From: Saxidomus purpurata
Lineage: Eukaryota; Mollusca; Bivalvia; Venerida; Veneridae
Reading direction: 5' to 3'
Assembly: GCA_022818135.1 (NCBI GenBank)
Contig: JAFMSR010000005.1
Span: 21,571,854 to 21,635,853 of the forward strand
Length of the DNA stretch: 64,000 nt
The notes below the pieces were generated by a model. It had not been told where the DNA came from. It worked only from the letters and a program-made list of their open reading frames with translations, and did not search any database. This document shows positions 1 through 11,340 of the stretch, in pieces. Both the position numbers and the translations under genes were made by a program. The stretch's first letter is position 1. Each line of letters opens with the position of its first letter.

Positions 1-55
1 TATATTACAAGATGTGCAGTATAGGGTCATCATGGCCCGCTTGTTTTTGTTGCCA
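1..55 (+). repeat. Right end of a family-1 repeat
   Basis: The terminal motif TATAGGGTCATCATGGCCCG followed by CTTGTTT is the right terminus seen in all family-1 copies. The rest of the copy lies outside the window. Confidence 0.75.
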
Positions 56-235
56 CATACCATGTCACCAGAAGGTAGAGCTCTCTTTAGTTGGCCCAGA
101 AGGATCTGTTTACATATTTCAGACTTTGTCCTCTATTTAAGTCAAAAACACAAACTTTAGGTTGTGATAGTAAAATCTTATAATTAGCTTTCAAAAATAT
201 CTAGCTTACAATTTTACAAGTACAGTCAAATATAT

Positions 236-712
<477 letters not shown>

Positions 713-1085
713 AAAAATTCAATTTATTTATCTGAGGGAGTTAAAATCATATTCTTTTTAGTCTCAAGTTGTTTTTCTTGAAATTTTGTCAAGATGAACA
801 TTTTACACCAATAAAAATTGGAAAATTGAAATTACTATGTTCTGTTTGTACTTTATCATCTCCATTACATAAGTATAACAAAAGGAATGATATGCTGGTG
901 CAATACCTCATGGTTTTGTATATTGTTGGTACTTTTTGCTGGTTACATTTAAAAGAATCTGGCGCAAAATAACCTGGCCTGAAGATAATTGAGACACTTA
1001 CTGATTACAATTATGTTAATGACATAATTTATGACATCATTAATGTTATGACATATTACATTACCCTCTATGCCAGGAACTATTA
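713..1085. other. Unassigned intergenic sequence
   Basis: AT-rich sequence without a recognised gene. At 1012-1065 ATTATGTTAATGACATAA-type words recur around 'GACATCATTAATGTTATGAC', similar to 2620-2660, so this is probably the decayed flank of the same repeat type. Confidence 0.4.
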
Positions 1086-2305
1086 CTAGCTCACCTGGCA
1101 CAAAGTGCCAGAGTGAGCTATTAGGATCGCATTCCGTCCGGCGTCCGTACATCAGTCCGTCCGTCCATCCGCACGCATGATGGGTACCTTGGGTGGTAGG
1201 AGGTGTGGCCTAAGACAATAGAAATCTATTGTCTTCATTCTGTCTTTTGTCCCTTAAGTGGTCATTCTTTTGTTACGTAAGTGGTCACTCTATTGTTCGA
1301 GAACAATGGAAATACCACCTAATAACACCTTCGCATGGGTGTCCTACCTTCTGTCAGTCTGTCTGTCCGTCCACCATTTCCTTCAAACGACATCTCCTCT
1401 TAAACCACTTGGCCAATGTTGTTGAAACTTTGCAGGGATGTTCCTTGCATGAAGCTCTATCAAAGTTGTTCAAAGAATTCCATTCAATGCAGAACTCTGG
1501 TTGCTATGACAACAAATAGGAAAGACTTTAAAAATCTTCTTCCTTGAAACCACAAGGCCTAGAACTTAGATATTTGGCATATAGCAGACCTCTACCAAGA
1601 TTGTTCAAATTATGACCCCCGGTCAGAATTGACCCCGCACGGGTGACCACTTAGTTTTGCATAGGCTTATATAGGAAAAACTTTAAAAATCTTCTTCTCT
1701 GAAACTACAAGGCCTAGAGCTTAGATATTTAGCATGTGGCATTGTCTAGTGGACCTCCGCCAAGATTGTTCAAATTATGAGGCCCGCGTCAAAATTGACC
1801 CCGCAAAAGGGGTCACTTGGTTATACATAGGCTTATATAGGAAAAACTTTAAAAATCTTCTTCTCTGAAACCACAAGGCCTAGAGCTTAGATATTTAGCA
1901 TGTGGCATTGTCTAGTGGACCTCTACCAAGATTGTTCAAATTATGAGCCCTGGGTCAAAATTGACCAGGCTTGGGGGGTCACTTGGTTTTACACAGGCTC
2001 ATATAGGAAAAACTTTAAAAATTCTTCTTTGAAACCACAAGGCCTAGAGCTTAGATATTTAACCCTTCCTAGGGGACTAAAGCAACTTTGCCCCTGGATT
2101 ATATACGGGGGCTTATATAGGGAAAACTTATATTTAAAAACAATGGCCGACAGGCAAGATATTAGATATTTGAAATGTTACTTAGCATTGTGTAATGGCC
2201 TTTGTAACCACCCGCCCTTTACAAATTATGTTAGAATCATGACCCCTTTTATTATAGCAAATGGTAGTCAGGTGAGCGATATAGGGCCATCATGGCCCTC
2301 TTGAT
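1086..2305 (+). repeat. Family-1 interspersed element, full-length copy with a tandem core
   Basis: The left end folds as a hairpin: AGCTCAC and CTGGCAC pair with GTGCCAG and GTGAGCT around AAA. The right end is CAGGTGAGCGATATAGGGCC then CATCATGGCCCTCTTG. CAGGTGAGC at the right is the inverse of GCTCACCTG at the left. The core holds about four units of 155-166 bp, each starting near GAAACCACAAGGCCTAGAG (1546, 1701, 1867, 2031). There is no coding capacity. Read in reverse, the element has a terminal hairpin close to a CTAG end, as in Helitron/Helentron-type non-autonomous elements. Confidence 0.82.
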
Positions 2306-2720
2306 TTATTATCCCCAGCCAAAGATGAGGAGGGGGTGTTGTGCCTTCGTTTGTCACACTTTTCTGGCATGAATCATATCTTGGTACTGGTTGGTAAGAT
2401 TTTATTTAAACTTGGCAGAATGTATATTTGAATAGGAGAATGATGCATGCCAAATGCCGTCATGGACCACCTATTTGTAGCTACGAGTTTTCATACTTTA
2501 AATATCAATTTTAAAAAGGCATTTTTCTATCCAGAGCCATATCTTGGTTCTTGTCAATCCAACAATAACCTTACAAGTTACTAAGCTATTTGGAACACTT
2601 AATTGCAATTATTTTGAAGACATGATTTGTGATGTCATTCAATGTTATGACATCATACATCACACACTATGCCAGCAACCATTACTATTATTTTAAGTAC
2701 TCATCTCAAGTCTGACATAC
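2306..2720 (+). repeat. Family-2-like interspersed repeat (decayed)
   Basis: Begins TTATTATCCCCAGCC directly after the family-1 right end, and continues with phrases such as CTTGGTACTGG and AAACTTGGCAGAATG, which have the style of the mollusc repeat families here. Two related half-units are visible (CATATCTTGGT at about 2388 and 2547). Non-coding. Confidence 0.5.
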
Positions 2721-2774
2721 TTTGATGTTGTATTTTAGATTTTCTTGGAAGTAGTAGGTTAGATTTTTAGCTTG

Positions 2775-3160
2775 ACTTTTCGAAGAAAAGGGGAGCTATC
2801 CTATTGCCTTGGCATCCGCGTTGGTGTCACACCTTGGTTAAGTTTTTCGTACCACCCCACTTTATTTCAAAACCATTGGAGGTATTGCTTTGAAACTTAC
2901 CATAATTGTTTACCATCATAACCTCCATCTACAGACAAGAGTACATAACTCTGTCAAGGTTTTTTGTTACTTCTAATTTTTTCAGCTGATAAAGCAGTCT
3001 TTCGAGGTTATTCATTACATTTAGTGATAGGTCTAGTTGAAACTTGACAGGAATGTTTAGTTTGGGAAGGGAATGATTCACACCAAAGGCTGTCACAATC
3101 CACATAAGATTACAGAGTTATAGCCCTTTCTAACATTAAAATAGCCATTGTATTTAAGCA
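2775..3160 (+). repeat. Interspersed repeat starting CTTTTCGAAGAAAAGGGGAG
   Basis: It starts with an imperfect hairpin CTTTTC-GAA-GAAAAG followed by GGCATCCGCGTTGGTGTC, then CAAAACCATTGGAGGTATTG and GAAACTTACCATAATTG. I recognise this as a type of abundant bivalve repeat. The end is unclear, near ATTACAGAGTTATAGCCC. Non-coding. Confidence 0.5.
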
Positions 3161-3638
3161 ATTTTTACGAGCAGAGCCATTTTTCAATATTCACTGGGTA
3201 GAATTTCATGAAACATGAAATAAGTAATTACAACAGCATAGTGCAGTGGTGCATGCCTAACCTTTGTCATGATAGTTATTGCCCTTTACATGTAATTGCT
3301 ATTTCTGATATATAAAATAACAAAATTCTATTTCTATGAAACCAGTTTTTTGTTAAATTCTCAAAGACTGCCTTGTACCGTCAGAAAAACATTTATGAAA
3401 TCAAGAAAAGAAAGAAGGTAACCTTTTATAAAAAATCAAGAATAGCAATATATTGTTATCTGATGGAGTGGTGAAGGCTTTCACACTATAACCAAAGCAA
3501 GCTGAACATTGTATGTAACCTTTGATTTCTGTAAATGCATTAGATTTACATTAATTTCCTTGAATACTTTTAACAGTTATGCTCTGGACAAGAAATTATG
3601 AATCTGACACATTTTCACAAGTTATTTTATTTTTTAAG

Positions 3639-3777
3639 CTCATGCGCTCCCAAAGGAGAAGAGGAAAGCATGATACGAGCACTGAAACACGGCAATGAGT
3701 TGTGCCAAGTTGAAACTGGGCAAGATCATGGGATTGTACTGACGCAGGCCAATCAGCATTCTCATGACCAGGAATGA
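3639..3777 (+). CDS. Possible terminal coding exon of an unidentified upstream gene
   Basis: A T-rich tract ending TTTTTAAG at 3638 looks like a splice acceptor. From 3640 a frame of 45 codons ends at TGA 3775-3777. It encodes a hydrophilic peptide beginning SCAPKGEEESMIRALKHG. The composition looks more protein-like than the neighbouring repeats, and this 140-bp stretch is not part of a recognised repeat. AATAAA at 4464 could be the poly(A) signal. I do not recognise the protein, and no partner exon was found upstream in the window. Confidence 0.28.
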
Positions 3778-5060
3778 TGTGTTACCTTAAAGGTAACAGC
3801 ATTTCAGGCGGTAAACTATTGGGTTTTAACTATTTTCCCTCTTAGTGTAAGCATATAGTCAACTTGTTGCCATCCGTCTGTCTTTCTGACCAGAGCACAA
3901 CTGTCTGGATTTAGATGATGTTGTGTGTGCACTATGACAAAGGACATTTTAATGCAGTAAACAAAAGCTACAACTCCATTTTTGCCAAAGTTTTGAATAT
4001 TATGCTTTACATTTTATTGCTCACAGACTGATGTACAATGACTTAGGAATGATAGTCATAACTCTGCTTTAAATAACCATGTGTTTAACAAACAGAACCT
4101 CATGTGCACAACTTCACAATGCTGATTAACAGTTCTGTAGAAGTGTCAAGTCTGTTCCTCAATTCTTTAAAAATTGAATCTATTGGATGGATCATAAGCT
4201 GAAAAAATTTATATCTGTTAAAATAGACAACCTTAGTTATTAAATCTGTCAGTTTACAGTGACAACTTTTGCATATTTTTTTCCGCTTAGAGTAATTTAA
4301 TGAAAACAAAGAAACACTAATTTAATGAAAACAAAGAAACACTAATCACACTGATTTCCTTGTGTCTTTGTATTTTCAGATATACAGTTAGGTTGCCACA
4401 GGCAATCAGAATACAGAAAGATACCAGCTTGAATTATTGTAAATATACAAGAATCTTCAACAGAATAAAAAGACACCGGCTTAATGTACTATGGATAAAG
4501 AAAACAGAAAGCCAGAAGAGTGTCTCATTCACCGTATGATGGGAATTTATGACACAGCATGAAACTTCACATTAACAAAAAGAACAAAGAGAATTATATT
4601 ACAATGTATACTTTTCAAAAAACTTTTGTTAAGGATTATTGATAATATATATTAATAAAAGAATATGATAAAGCTAATACAAACTAAAGAGGGTAAGGTA
4701 TAACATAATACCGAACCAAAGTTGAGGCATTTGACATAAAACACAATGAATGAGAGAAGAAAAGAGAATGATATGTGTAATGATATGTTGAATATAGATA
4801 TATTACTGATTATGATCAACAAAAAGAATATATGAAGCAAAAAAGTACATAGAGAGTGGAAGTATGATGTCAGAGAGAAAGACAAGTGAACAAGAGGTGT
4901 TTTTTTCTGATGCGAATATTGACCAAATATTTAAATATGTACTAACAAAATGACCTATGTGCGTATAGGAAAAAGTACACAAAAAATATATTAAAACGAG
5001 AGTGAAAGAAAGGATGTATAAAAGAACAACAGGGTATGGAAGAACAACAATTGTGGCCTA
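3778..5060. other. Intergenic sequence without a recognised gene
   Basis: AT-rich. Contains a short tandem duplication, AATTTAATGAAAACAAAGAAACACTAA twice in part at 4296-4345, and a purine-rich stretch 4640-4900. If the exon at 3639 is real, the first several hundred bases would be its 3' UTR, ending after AATAAA at 4464. Confidence 0.4.
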
Positions 5061-5061
5061 G

Positions 5062-5285
5062 CAAGCTCACCTGACACAAAGTGCCAGAATGAGCTATTAT
5101 GATTGCTCATGGTCCGGCGTCCATTGTTCACATTTTCCTTCAAATGACATTTCTGAAACCACTGGGCCAATGTTGATGTAACTTGGCAGGGATGTTCCTT
5201 GCATGAAGCCCAATCATAGTTTTTAATCATAGAGCTTAGATATTAGGCATGTGGCATTGCCTGGTAAACCTCTACCAAACTTTTT
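5062..5285 (+). repeat. Family-1 repeat, right-truncated copy
   Basis: The left hairpin AGCTCACCTGACACAAAGTG ... CCAGAATGAGCT begins at 5064. The internal GATGTTCCTTGCATGAAGC word follows at 5191. The copy is lost into family-2 sequence near 5285 and has no right terminus. Confidence 0.75.
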
Positions 5286-5930
5286 ATCCCTCTGCCAAGG
5301 CAGAGTGATATGGCTATGAGCTCCATCCGTCCATCTGTCACACCTTTGTCCAGAGTAAACTATGAAAGTATTCAAGGGAATATATTTAAACTTTACAAAC
5401 AGACAGAGGACTTGAGAGGAAGTGCGATGTACAAGGACCTTAACTCTAGCTTGTCCTATTTTGAAATAATTTTCCTTTATTGAATTTTCTTGTCTGGGCC
5501 ATAACTCCTTTAGTACTGAACCGATGGATTCAAATTGCATACACTTACAGAAGGCATTAAGAAGCTGTGTCCAAGAACCATAACCGTACCTTGCTCTATT
5601 TTTGAGCCATCTCCCCTTATTGATTTTTCATATAACCCTTTTGTCCTGAACATTACTCTGTAAGTATTCAAGGGAATTTATTTAAACTTTACTCACAGAC
5701 AAAGGACATTGAGAGGAAGTGCAGTGAACAAGAACCTTAAATCTAGCTTGTCTTATTTTTGAATTATCGCCCTTTATTACTTTTTCTTGTCAGGGCCATA
5801 ACTCCTTAAGTACTGAACTGAATTGATTCAAATTGCATACAGTCGTAGAGGACATTAAGATGCAGTGCAGTGTCCAAGAACCATAACTCAAACTTACACT
5901 GGTTACACTGACTGTATTTTATTCAACGAC
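5286..5930 (+). repeat. Family-2 interspersed repeat with internal tandem units
   Basis: Starts TTTATCCCTCTGCCAAGGCA and contains recurring phrases: GTATTCAAGGGAATTTATTTAAACTTTAC, GAGGAAGTGC, CAAGAACCATAAC, CCATAACTCC and a CTTTATT-A-TTTTCTTG motif. About four units of roughly 170 bp alternate. It has no ORF with known similarity. Confidence 0.7.
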
Positions 5931-6329
5931 AAAATACAGGGACACTGTTATTATTTCTTAAATATTCTTAATATGAATTCTTGTAAATTTCTAGAAGTAT
6001 TGTTGTTTTGAACAGACAACACAATACCTCATGTTTTTCTTAGAGTCATTTTCCTCTCTATGCCTTTTGCATGCTTGAGTTAGCCCCTCAACCAGCTCAA
6101 AAATATTTCTTAACTTCTGGAATTATGTTCATACTGGCTTTGGCATTACTGCAATAATCCCGAAGAATAGATGTTATAAGCATTTTACATTCATTTGTGA
6201 GGGGGGTCTGCGAAAGTTAATTCTCCACATTATTAAAAGTTTCCAGTAATCTCATTGGAGGTAATTTAATTTAAATAGTTTCTATTTTTGGTGATAATTT
6301 TCTGAAGAATATTCAAGTACTTTTATGAA

Positions 6330-6905
6330 TTATATTAGAATGGACGATTGTCCCTCGTCCATCGTCGGTCCACATTTTGATTCAAACGACATTTGCTCTG
6401 AAACTACTGGGCCAATGTTGATGAAACTATGCAGGGACGTTCCTTGCATGAAGCTCTACCAAAATTGTTCAAAGAATTCCATTCCATGCAGAACTAGGGT
6501 TGCTATGGCAAAAAATAGGAAAAACTTCATAAATCTTCTCTGAAACCTCAATGCCTAGAACGTAGATATTTAGCATGTGGCATAATCTAGTAGACTTCTA
6601 CCAAGATTATTCGAATGATGGTCTCTGGGTTAAAATTGACCCCACCTAGGGTCACTTGTTTTTATATATGCATATGTAGGAAAAATTAAAGATATCTTCT
6701 ATGAAACCACAAGGCCTAGAACTTAGATATTTAGCATGTGGCATTACCTGGTGACCCTCTACGAAGATGGTTCAAATCATGTCCGGGGGTCTCTTGATTT
6801 TGCATAGGCTTATATAGAGGAAAGTCAAAATTGACCCTTTCTGCTATTGATGATCATCTAGTATAGCTAATGGTAGCCCGGTGAGCGATATAGGCACTCC
6901 TGTTT
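6330..6905 (+). repeat. Family-1 repeat copy
   Basis: Begins near GACGATTGTCCCTCGTCC without an intact hairpin. It holds the GGGACGTTCCTTGCATGAAG word and about two core units, and ends CCCGGTGAGCGATATAGGCA then CTCCTGTTTAATTATCCCCC, where family-2 sequence resumes. Confidence 0.75.
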
Positions 6906-7060
6906 AATTATCCCCCAATTTTCTATTGTCCTGTCCAGAGCATTACTCTTTAAGTGCCAAAGGCAACTTTCAATATGGATACAGTGAGAGGACTTTTAAG
7001 GAAAGTGCAGTACCCAAGAACCATAACCATTTATTGTGGTATTTGTGAATCATCTGCCTT
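6906..7060 (+). repeat. Family-2 repeat fragment
   Basis: TTATCCCCCAATTTTC, CTGTCCAGAGCATTACTC, GGAAAGTGCAGTACCCAAGA and ACCATAACC match the family-2 unit seen at 5286 and 7365. Confidence 0.65.
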
Positions 7061-7350
7061 TCTTTCTGTATGTTTTCTGTCAGATCACCTTACTTCAATG
7101 ACCAATGATTTTATACCAAACGGGTAATTGTGTCACAAGAACCATATTAATGCATCACCACCTTGGGGGAATTTGTCTCTTATTAGTGACAGCTTTTGTT
7201 GTTTTATCAGTTTCACCTGAATGCTTGCACAGTATACTTATTCTTAGACAAGAACCCATTTTGCAGATTAGCCCTTGAATATTCCAGGGCGCTGTCATGA
7301 GACAGCAGCTCTTATCTATTAAGTCAACAGTTCTAATGCCCCCTATCGAA
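7061..7350. other. Unassigned intergenic sequence between repeats
   Basis: No coding potential seen. The text TTCACCTGAATGCTTGCAC and the following sequence do not match the two dominant families clearly. Confidence 0.35.
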
Positions 7351-7354
7351 GGAG

Positions 7355-7905
7355 AGGTTTATTATCCCCCTACCTTGGCGGAAGGGATATAGTAACGGGC
7401 TCTGTCCGGAGAATAACTCCAAAAGTATTCAAGGGAATTTATTTAAACTTTACACACAGACAAAGGACATTGAGAGGAAGTGCGGTGCCAAAGAACCATA
7501 ATTCTACCTTCTAATTTTTAAATTATTCCCCTTTTTCTTGTCCAGAGGGGAAGTGCACTACCCAAGAACCATAATTCTACCTTTTCTAATTTTTGAATTA
7601 CTCCCCTTTGTTACATCTTTTTTATTTTTCTTTGCTGGAGCATAACTCTAAAAGTACTGCAGGGAATTACTTAAAACTTAAAATAGTGATAGAGTACAAT
7701 GAGGGGAAGTGGAGTGCTCATGAACCATAACCTTACCTTGCCTTATTTTTGAATTACTCCCCTTTGTTACATTTTCTTGATTCATATTGTCCTGAGCATA
7801 ACTCCAAAAGTACAACAGGGAATTACTTGAAACTTAATACAGTGATAGAGCACAACAAGGAAAGTGCAATACCCAATGACAATAACTCTATTTTTGCCTT
7901 CTTTT
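7355..7905 (+). repeat. Family-2 repeat array, left part
   Basis: Begins TTTATTATCCCCCTACCTTG, then three to four units with GAGCATAACTCCAAAAGTAC, GGGAATTACTT and GAATTACTCCCCTTTGTTAC. It is interrupted at 7905 by a family-1 copy and resumes at 8532, so the family-1 insertion is younger. Confidence 0.7.
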
Positions 7906-7906
7906 T

Positions 7907-8531
7907 AGCTCACCTGACTACACCAGGGTGAGCTTTTCTGATCGATGATTGTCCGTTGGCCGTCGTCCGCCTAGAGCTAAGATATTTGGCATGTAGCATT
8001 GTCTAGTGGACCTCTACCAAGATTGTTCAAATTATGACCCCCGGGTCAAAATTAACCCCGCAGGGGTGGGCCCTTAGTTTTTGCATAGGCATATATAGGA
8101 AAAACTTTAAAAATCTTCTTCTCTGAAACCACAAGGCCTAGAGCTAAGATATTTGGCATGTAGCATTGTCTAGTGGACCTCTACCAAGATTGTTCAAATT
8201 ATGACCCCCGGATCAAAATTGACCCCGCACGGGGGGTCACTTAGTTTTGCATAGGCATATTTAGGAAAAAGTTTAAAAATCTTTTTCTCTGAAACCACAA
8301 GGCCTAGAGCTTAGATATTTGGCATGTAGCATTGCCTAGTAGACCTCTACCAAGATTGTTCAAATTATGACCCCCGGATCAAAATTGACCTTGCCCATGG
8401 GGGGGTCACTTGTTTTACAAAGGCGTATATAGGAAAACCTATTTGGTATATAACATTATCTAGTGATCTTCCACTAGGCAAGTGGACTTGTACCAAGGTG
8501 AGCGATATAGGGCCATCTTGGCCCTCTTGTT
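7907..8531 (+). repeat. Family-1 element nested in the family-2 array
   Basis: The left hairpin AGCTCACCTGACTACACCAG ... GGTGAGCT differs in sequence from the copy at 1086 but still pairs (CTG with CAG around a changed loop). The core has about three units starting GCCTAGAGCTAAGATATTTG. The right end is AAGGTGAGCGATATAGGGCC then ATCTTGGCCCTCTTG. Confidence 0.82.
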
Positions 8532-8820
8532 TAATTAGCCTCCTTTGTTACATTTTCTTGATTTATCTTGTCCGGAGCATAACTCCAAGAGTACTGAAGG
8601 GTATTTCTTGAAACTATACAGTTAAAGTGCACAATGAGCGGAAGTGCAGTACCAAAGAATCTTAACTTTATCTGGCATAATTTTTTATTATCCCCCTTTA
8701 TTACATTTTCTTGGCTTGAGCATAACTCGAAAAGTACCGAAAGAAATTCTTTCCAATTGCAACAAATAAGAGAAGGCAAACAGGGGAAGTGCAGTGCCTA
8801 AGGACAACAACTCTGTGTAC
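8532..8820 (+). repeat. Family-2 repeat array, right part
   Basis: Resumes with CCTCCTTTGTTACATTTTC and GTCCGGAGCATAACTCCAAG, then a second unit at 8694 (CCCCTTTATTACATTTTC-like). It is interrupted again at 8820 by the next family-1 element. Confidence 0.68.
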
Positions 8821-10077
8821 CTGACCAGGAAGTGGTCAGGGTGAGCTTTTAGGATCGTCAAATGTCCGTCGTTCATTCGCTTGTTTACACTCTAGCTTCT
8901 ACATTTTTTAAACAGTTGTAATAAAAAATGAACACAATGTATATGGCCACTAAACCTCGGATGAGTTCAATTGTGGACATGATCGGATCAATACTTCCTG
9001 AATTAAGTCCCCTGATTTAACAAAAAGTGTTTACACTCTAGCTTCATTTCTTCACAAATTCCAAACATATTTACAGAGAATGTGTATGACCATAAGATCA
9101 CGGATGAGTTCAGTAAGGGGCTTGATCCGATTAGTTCTTTCAGAGTTATGGCCCTTGATTTAACAAAAAATTCAATATTTAACTATATTTACACTCTAAC
9201 ACCTTCATTAAATTTCTTCTTTAATCCTTATGATATTAATTTTACAGAACATGTATATGACCATAAGATCTCGGATGAGTTCAATTATAGGCTTGATCTT
9301 ATTTGTTCTTTCAGAGCTATGGCCCTTGATTTAACAAAAATTGCAATATATAAATGTGTTTACACCTCTAGCACCTTTAAGTTTTCACTTACCTTAATCA
9401 TATGTACAGAGAATGTGAATGACCATTAGATCCCGGATGAGTTCAATAATGGGCTTGGTTTTTCCACAGTTGTGGCCACTGATTTAACAAAAATTGCAAT
9501 ATGTAACCGTGTTTAATCTCTAGCACCTTTCTTTCTTCTTTAATCTTAATCATATTTACAGAGAATGTGTAAGACAATAAGATCTAGGATCATTTCAATT
9601 ATGGGCTTGATTTAACAAAAATTGCAATATGTAACCGTTTTTACACTCTAGCACCTTTATTTCTTCACTTATTCTAATCAGTGTTGATGAAACTTGGCAG
9701 GGATGTTCCTTGCATGAAGCTCGACCAAAATTTTTCAAAGAATTCCGTTCCATGTATAACTGGTTGCCATGGCAACAAATAGGAAAAACGTTAAATATAT
9801 TAAAAATCACAAGGCCTAGAGCTTATATATTAGCATGTAGCACTACCAATTGAACCTCTACCAAGATTGTTCAAATTATGATCCCCAGATCAAAATTGAG
9901 ACCACCCGGGGGTAGAGCTTCGGTATTTGGCATGTATCATTACTTAGTTGACATCTTCGAAGAATATTCAAATCATGTCCCCCAGGTCAAAATTGACCCT
10001 TTCTGCTATTGATGACCTTGTACTATAGCCAATGGTAGCCAGGTGAGCGATATAGGGCTATCTTGGCCCTCTTGTTT
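8821..10077 (+). repeat. Family-1 element variant with a different tandem core
   Basis: The left hairpin is CTGACCA-GGAAG-TGGTCAG then GGTGAGCTTTTAGGATCG. The right end is CCAGGTGAGCGATATAGGGC then CTCTTGTTT. From 8885 to about 9660 the core is five to six units of about 150-175 bp built on GTTTACACTCTAGC, ACAGAGAATGTGTATGACC and GATTTAACAAAAATTGC. After 9680 it returns to the standard core phrases. Non-coding; the frame at 9082-9429 is an accident of the tandem repeat. Confidence 0.78.
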
Positions 10078-10240
10078 GTCTCCCTTTATTGATCAATCAT
10101 GTACAAGCATAATCTTTGCCGTAGAATAACTTCAAAAGTACTGAAGTTTAGTACTTGAAACATCATACAGTGATAGAGCACAATGATGGGAAGTACATGC
10201 CCAAGAACCATAACTCTACCTTGCCTAATTACCTCCCGCC
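10078..10240 (+). repeat. Family-2 repeat fragment
   Basis: CTCCCTTTATTGATCAATC, GTAGAATAACTTCAAAAGTAC, AGTACATGCCCAAGAACCAT and AACTCTACCTTGCCTAATTA continue the family-2 unit immediately after the family-1 terminus. Confidence 0.65.
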
Positions 10241-10650
10241 AAATACCAAAATTTTATTAAATTAGAATATAAACCATATCCATTCCTCCACCTCAAATTT
10301 CTTGATCATAGAAAGAGCACTTTGCGCGGGGATGGCCATGTCTAAAATCTCTGATGTCAGTCGGCTGGTCCGTCCATCCGTCGGTAAGTGGACCAACAAC
10401 CAATCCGACTGCATTAAGAAACTGTTTAATATAGAAAATGATAACTATGTGGAGAAAGGATACACTCGCCTTCTTATGCCAAGAAAAGTGGGCATATTAA
10501 AATTTCACCGTCTCTATGTCCATCCTTCGATTTTTCCATGTCCAAACTGTACCTTGGTCATATGTGACGTATGGCATAAATGTTGACATGTCACGTGCGA
10601 GACCCACGTTCCTTCCTTTGGTCCCACTTAGAGTTTAAAGGTTATGGAAT
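10241..10650. other. Repeat-like intergenic sequence, family not assigned
   Basis: Contains GGTCCGTCCATCCGTCGG at 10367, a phrase typical of the left third of these repeat families, so it is probably another decayed interspersed element. A 94-codon frame (10302-10586) shows no recognisable domain. Confidence 0.4.
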
Positions 10651-10654
10651 CCTG

Positions 10655-10972
10655 TTATATTACCTATCGCACACTGTCTTCCGTCCGTCATCCATCAACA
10701 TTTTGCTTCAAACAAATCTCTCAAGCCACTGGGCCAATGTTGTTGAAACTTGGCAGGGATGTTCCTTGCATGAAGCTCTATGAAAGGTGTTCAAAGAATT
10801 CCATTTCATGCAGAACTCTGGTTGCTGAAACCACATGGCCCAGAGCATAGACAAAGTGTGAAAATCAGGACCCCCAGGTAAAATTAATCCCATTTTTTAC
10901 GCGATTGTTGACCTTGTATTGCAGCCAATGATAGCCAGGTGAGCAATATAGGGTCACCGTTGCCCGCTTGTT
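10655..10972 (+). repeat. Family-1 repeat, left-truncated copy
   Basis: Contains CTTCCGTCCGTCATCCATC, TTGGCAGGGATGTTCCTTGC and the right terminus CCAGGTGAGCAATATAGGGT then CGCTTGTT. The left hairpin is missing. Confidence 0.75.
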
Positions 10973-11340
10973 ATGTAAGTAAACAATTGGGATGGTTTTT
11001 ATAAAAATTGTGCATCTCTCTCTTCTACGTTAAGTTTAGCGAATGTTTCGGTTATTAAAAGTAGTCTAGGGCGACACCATCTCCACGAACCCTGCTGACG
11101 TCGGGGGTGGTTGAAAAAAGGATCCTGCGCCAGTACTTTTTGGGGCCCAACAACAGCACCTCGATTGGGCAGTTTTTGTTGCTGGTTAGAAACCTGTCTG
11201 TCAGTGATACCTGGAGTCTGATTTTGGATTCTGAAGGTCTAAATTACAAATATGTTAAAAATGTGCTAAAAATAGTTCAGTCTCAGACTACACCGTCACA
11301 GCGTTTAAGGAATATGTCTTTTGGAGCTCCTTCCTAGCAT
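10973..11340. other. Intergenic sequence, probably the 3' flank of the LINE remnant
   Basis: No gene seen. Read on the minus strand it follows the LINE coding remnant and may be its 3' UTR. The plus-strand 76-codon frame at 11107 has no known similarity. Confidence 0.35.

Noticed and set aside
9082..9429. 115-codon frame with internal repeats
   Set aside because: It is the tandem core of a family-1 repeat read by chance. It has no domain, and the repeat unit is not conserved in frame across copies.
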